Shown one piece after another: positions 32,249 through 34,595 of a stretch of DNA of 34,595 nt (positions are counted from its first letter, which is position 1; each line of letters starts with the position of its first letter). Source of the DNA: Candidatus Copromonas avistercoris (nom. illeg.) (GTDB lineage: Bacteria > Bacillota > Clostridia > Lachnospirales > Lachnospiraceae). The position numbers and the translations under genes were made by a program. The DNA lies in the NCBI GenBank assembly GCA_018713185.1, contig DVFQ01000066.1, positions 1 to 34,595 of the forward strand, written 5' to 3'. Below the pieces are notes generated by a model. The model did no database searches, was not told the origin of the DNA, and saw only the letters and a list, made by a program, of their open reading frames with translations.

Positions 32249-34372
32249 TTGGCTGGAAGAGAATATCCGTTGGAGAGAACCAGAAATATTGGAATTATGG
32301 CTCATATCGATGCGGGTAAGACCACATTGACCGAGCGTATCCTTTATTATACTGGCGTAAACTATAAGATTGGCGATACTCATGAAGGCACGGCTACCAT
32401 GGACTGGATGGAGCAGGAGCAGGAAAGAGGAATTACGATTACTTCCGCCGCTACCACCTGTCACTGGACTCTTCAGGAAAACTGCAAGCCGAAGGCGGGT
32501 GCCCTGGAGCATCGGATCAACATCATCGACACTCCCGGTCACGTAGACTTCACGGTTGAGGTTGAGCGTTCCCTGCGTGTTCTGGACGGCGCGGTCGGCG
32601 TATTCTGCGCCAAGGGCGGCGTTGAGCCTCAGTCCGAGAACGTATGGCGTCAGGCTGATACCTACAATGTACCGAGAATGGCATTCATCAACAAGATGGA
32701 TATCATGGGCGCCAACTTCTACGGAGCCGTTGAGCAGATCCGCACCAGACTGGGAAAGAACGCCATCTGCGTTCAGATCCCGATCGGAAAAGAGGATGAA
32801 TTCAAGGGAATCATCGATCTGTTCGAGATGAAGGCTTATATCTACAATGACGAGAAGGGCGAGGACATCAGCATCGTCGATATCCCGGAGGATATGAAGG
32901 ACGACGCGGAGCTTTACCGCAGCGAGCTGATCGAGAAGGTCTGTGAGCTGGATGACGACCTGATGATGCAGTATCTGGAGGGCGAAGAGCCGTCTGTTGA
33001 AGAGATGAAGAAGGTCTTAAGAAAGGCCACCTGCGAATGCCAGGCAATCCCGGTATGCTGCGGTTCCGCTTACAGAAACAAGGGCGTACAGAAGCTTCTG
33101 GACGCGATCCTGGAGTATATGCCGTCTCCCGTTGACATCCCGCCGATCAAAGGCGTTGATATGGACGGAAACGAGATCGTTCGTCACTCCTCTGACGAGG
33201 AGCCGTTCGCAGCTCTCGCGTTCAAGATCATGACGGACCCGTTCGTAGGAAAGCTTGCGTTCTTCCGCGTTTATTCCGGAACCATGAATTCCGGTTCCTA
33301 CGTGTTAAACGCAACGAAGGGCAAGAAAGAGCGTGTCGGCCGTATCCTTCAGATGCATGCCAACAAGAGACACGAGCTTGATAAGGTATATTCCGGCGAT
33401 ATCGCCGCGGCCGTAGGCTTTAAGATCACGACCACCGGCGACACCATCTGCGATGAGCAGCATCCGGTAATCCTGGAATCCATGGAGTTCCCGGAGCCGG
33501 TTATCGATATCGCCATCGAGCCCAAGACAAAAGCTGGTCAGGACAAGATGGGCGAAGCGTTAGCCAAGCTTGCCGAAGAGGATCCTACCTTCCGCGTTCA
33601 TACGGACAAGGAAACGGGACAGACCATCATCTCCGGTATGGGCGAGCTGCATCTTGAGATCATCGTTGACCGTCTCCTTCGCGAGTTTAAGGTAGAGGCC
33701 AACGTAGGCGCTCCGCAGGTTGCTTATAAAGAGACCATCACCAAGGCAGTCGACGTGGACAGCAAGTACGCGAGACAGTCCGGCGGACGCGGACAGTATG
33801 GACACTGTAAAGTACACTTCGAGCCCATGGATCCCAACGGCGAGGAGACCTTCAAGTTCGAGTCTTCCGTTGTGGGCGGCGCGATCCCGAAGGAGTATAT
33901 CCCGGCGGTCGGCGAAGGTATCGAAGAGGCGACCAAGTCCGGTATCCTCGGCGGATTCCCGGTACTGGGCGTTCATGCCAACGTGTTCGACGGTTCCTAC
34001 CATGAGGTTGACTCCTCTGAAATGGCCTTCCACATTGCCGGATCCATGGCCTTCAAGGATGCGATGGCAAAGGCAGGAGCGGTTCTTCTTGAGCCGATCA
34101 TGAAGGTTGAGGTTACCATGCCTGAGGAATATATGGGCGACGTGATCGGAGATATCAACTCCCGCCGCGGCCGTATCGAGGGTATGGAGGACATCGGCGG
34201 AGGAAAGATGGTAAAGGCGTACGTTCCGCTTGCGGAAATGTTCGGTTATTCCACCGACCTTCGTTCCAAGACTCAGGGACGCGGAAACTACTCCATGTTC
34301 TTTGAAAAGTACGAGCAGGTTCCCAAGAGCGTTCAGGAGAAGATCATCGCCGAGAGAAAAGGCGCGAAATAA
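32249..34372 (+). CDS. fusA: Translation elongation factor G
   Basis: 707 aa, TTG start after [40 protein letters not shown]. Confidence 0.98.
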   Translation: MAGREYPLERTRNIGIMAHIDAGKTTLTERILYYTGVNYKIGDTHEGTATMDWMEQEQERGITITSAATTCHWTLQENCKPKAGALEHRINIIDTPGHVDFTVEVERSLRVLDGAVGVFCAKGGVEPQSENVWRQADTYNVPRMAFINKMDIMGANFYGAVEQIRTRLGKNAICVQIPIGKEDEFKGIIDLFEMKAYIYNDEKGEDISIVDIPEDMKDDAELYRSELIEKVCELDDDLMMQYLEGEEPSVEEMKKVLRKATCECQAIPVCCGSAYRNKGVQKLLDAILEYMPSPVDIPPIKGVDMDGNEIVRHSSDEEPFAALAFKIMTDPFVGKLAFFRVYSGTMNSGSYVLNATKGKKERVGRILQMHANKRHELDKVYSGDIAAAVGFKITTTGDTICDEQHPVILESMEFPEPVIDIAIEPKTKAGQDKMGEALAKLAEEDPTFRVHTDKETGQTIISGMGELHLEIIVDRLLREFKVEANVGAPQVAYKETITKAVDVDSKYARQSGGRGQYGHCKVHFEPMDPNGEETFKFESSVVGGAIPKEYIPAVGEGIEEATKSGILGGFPVLGVHANVFDGSYHEVDSSEMAFHIAGSMAFKDAMAKAGAVLLEPIMKVEVTMPEEYMGDVIGDINSRRGRIEGMEDIGGGKMVKAYVPLAEMFGYSTDLRSKTQGRGNYSMFFEKYEQVPKSVQEKIIAERKGAK

Positions 34373-34384
34373 GCAAGAATAGGC

Positions 34385-34413
34385 TTGAAAAACCTTTTTT
34401 AATAGAATATAAT
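34385..34413 (+). promoter_or_regulatory. Promoter upstream of tuf
   Basis: TTGAAA (34385-34390), 17-nt spacer, TATAAT (34408-34413). Confidence 0.7.
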
Positions 34414-34475
34414 GGTATTCAGCCTAGTTAATAAAGAATTGCCCAATGGGCACAAATTAAGGAGGACGTTTAAAA

Positions 34476-34595
34476 ATGGCAAAAGCTAAGTTTGAAAGAA
34501 CCAAACCGCATTGTAACATTGGTACCATTGGACACGTTGACCATGGTAAAACCACTCTGACAGCTGCTATCACCAAAACTCTTCATGAGAGATTA
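34476..34595 (+). CDS. tuf: Elongation factor Tu, 5' part (truncated by window end)
   Basis: [40 protein letters not shown] after AAGGAGG. Confidence 0.97.
   Translation, partial: MAKAKFERTKPHCNIGTIGHVDHGKTTLTAAITKTLHERL

Overview
The window looks like a chromosomal segment from a Firmicutes/Clostridia genome, probably Lachnospiraceae-like (inferred from protein character only). In order it carries: rho with a tandem-repeat N-terminal insertion; an IclR regulator with two translationally coupled half-size ChrA proteins; a MATE transporter; ftsH; a zinc-ribbon membrane protein; an EamA transporter; a RelB/DinJ-PIN toxin-antitoxin pair behind a 20-bp perfect inverted repeat; a minus-strand HydABC-type trimeric [FeFe] hydrogenase operon; rpoB-rpoC with acidic C-terminal tails; a roughly 9-kb accessory block (CDF transporter, diaminopropionate ammonia-lyase, a Met/Asp-rich secreted protein, a TPR glycosyltransferase, a BclA-like collagen protein, a PNPOx-like protein, glycerol kinase, a hotdog thioesterase); then rpsL-rpsG-fusA-tuf (tuf truncated by the window end). 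The observations most worth checking are: the glycosyltransferase/collagen-like pair (possible exosporium glycoprotein system), an rpsL codon matching the classical streptomycin-resistance K->R position, the toxin-antitoxin promoter with a 20-bp inverted repeat around its -35, the repeat insertion in Rho, an altered H-cluster L3 motif in the hydrogenase, the acidic RNAP tails, and the split of rpoBC from the str operon. I saw no CRISPR array, rRNA or tRNA. No clearly new multi-gene system can be proven from sequence alone.
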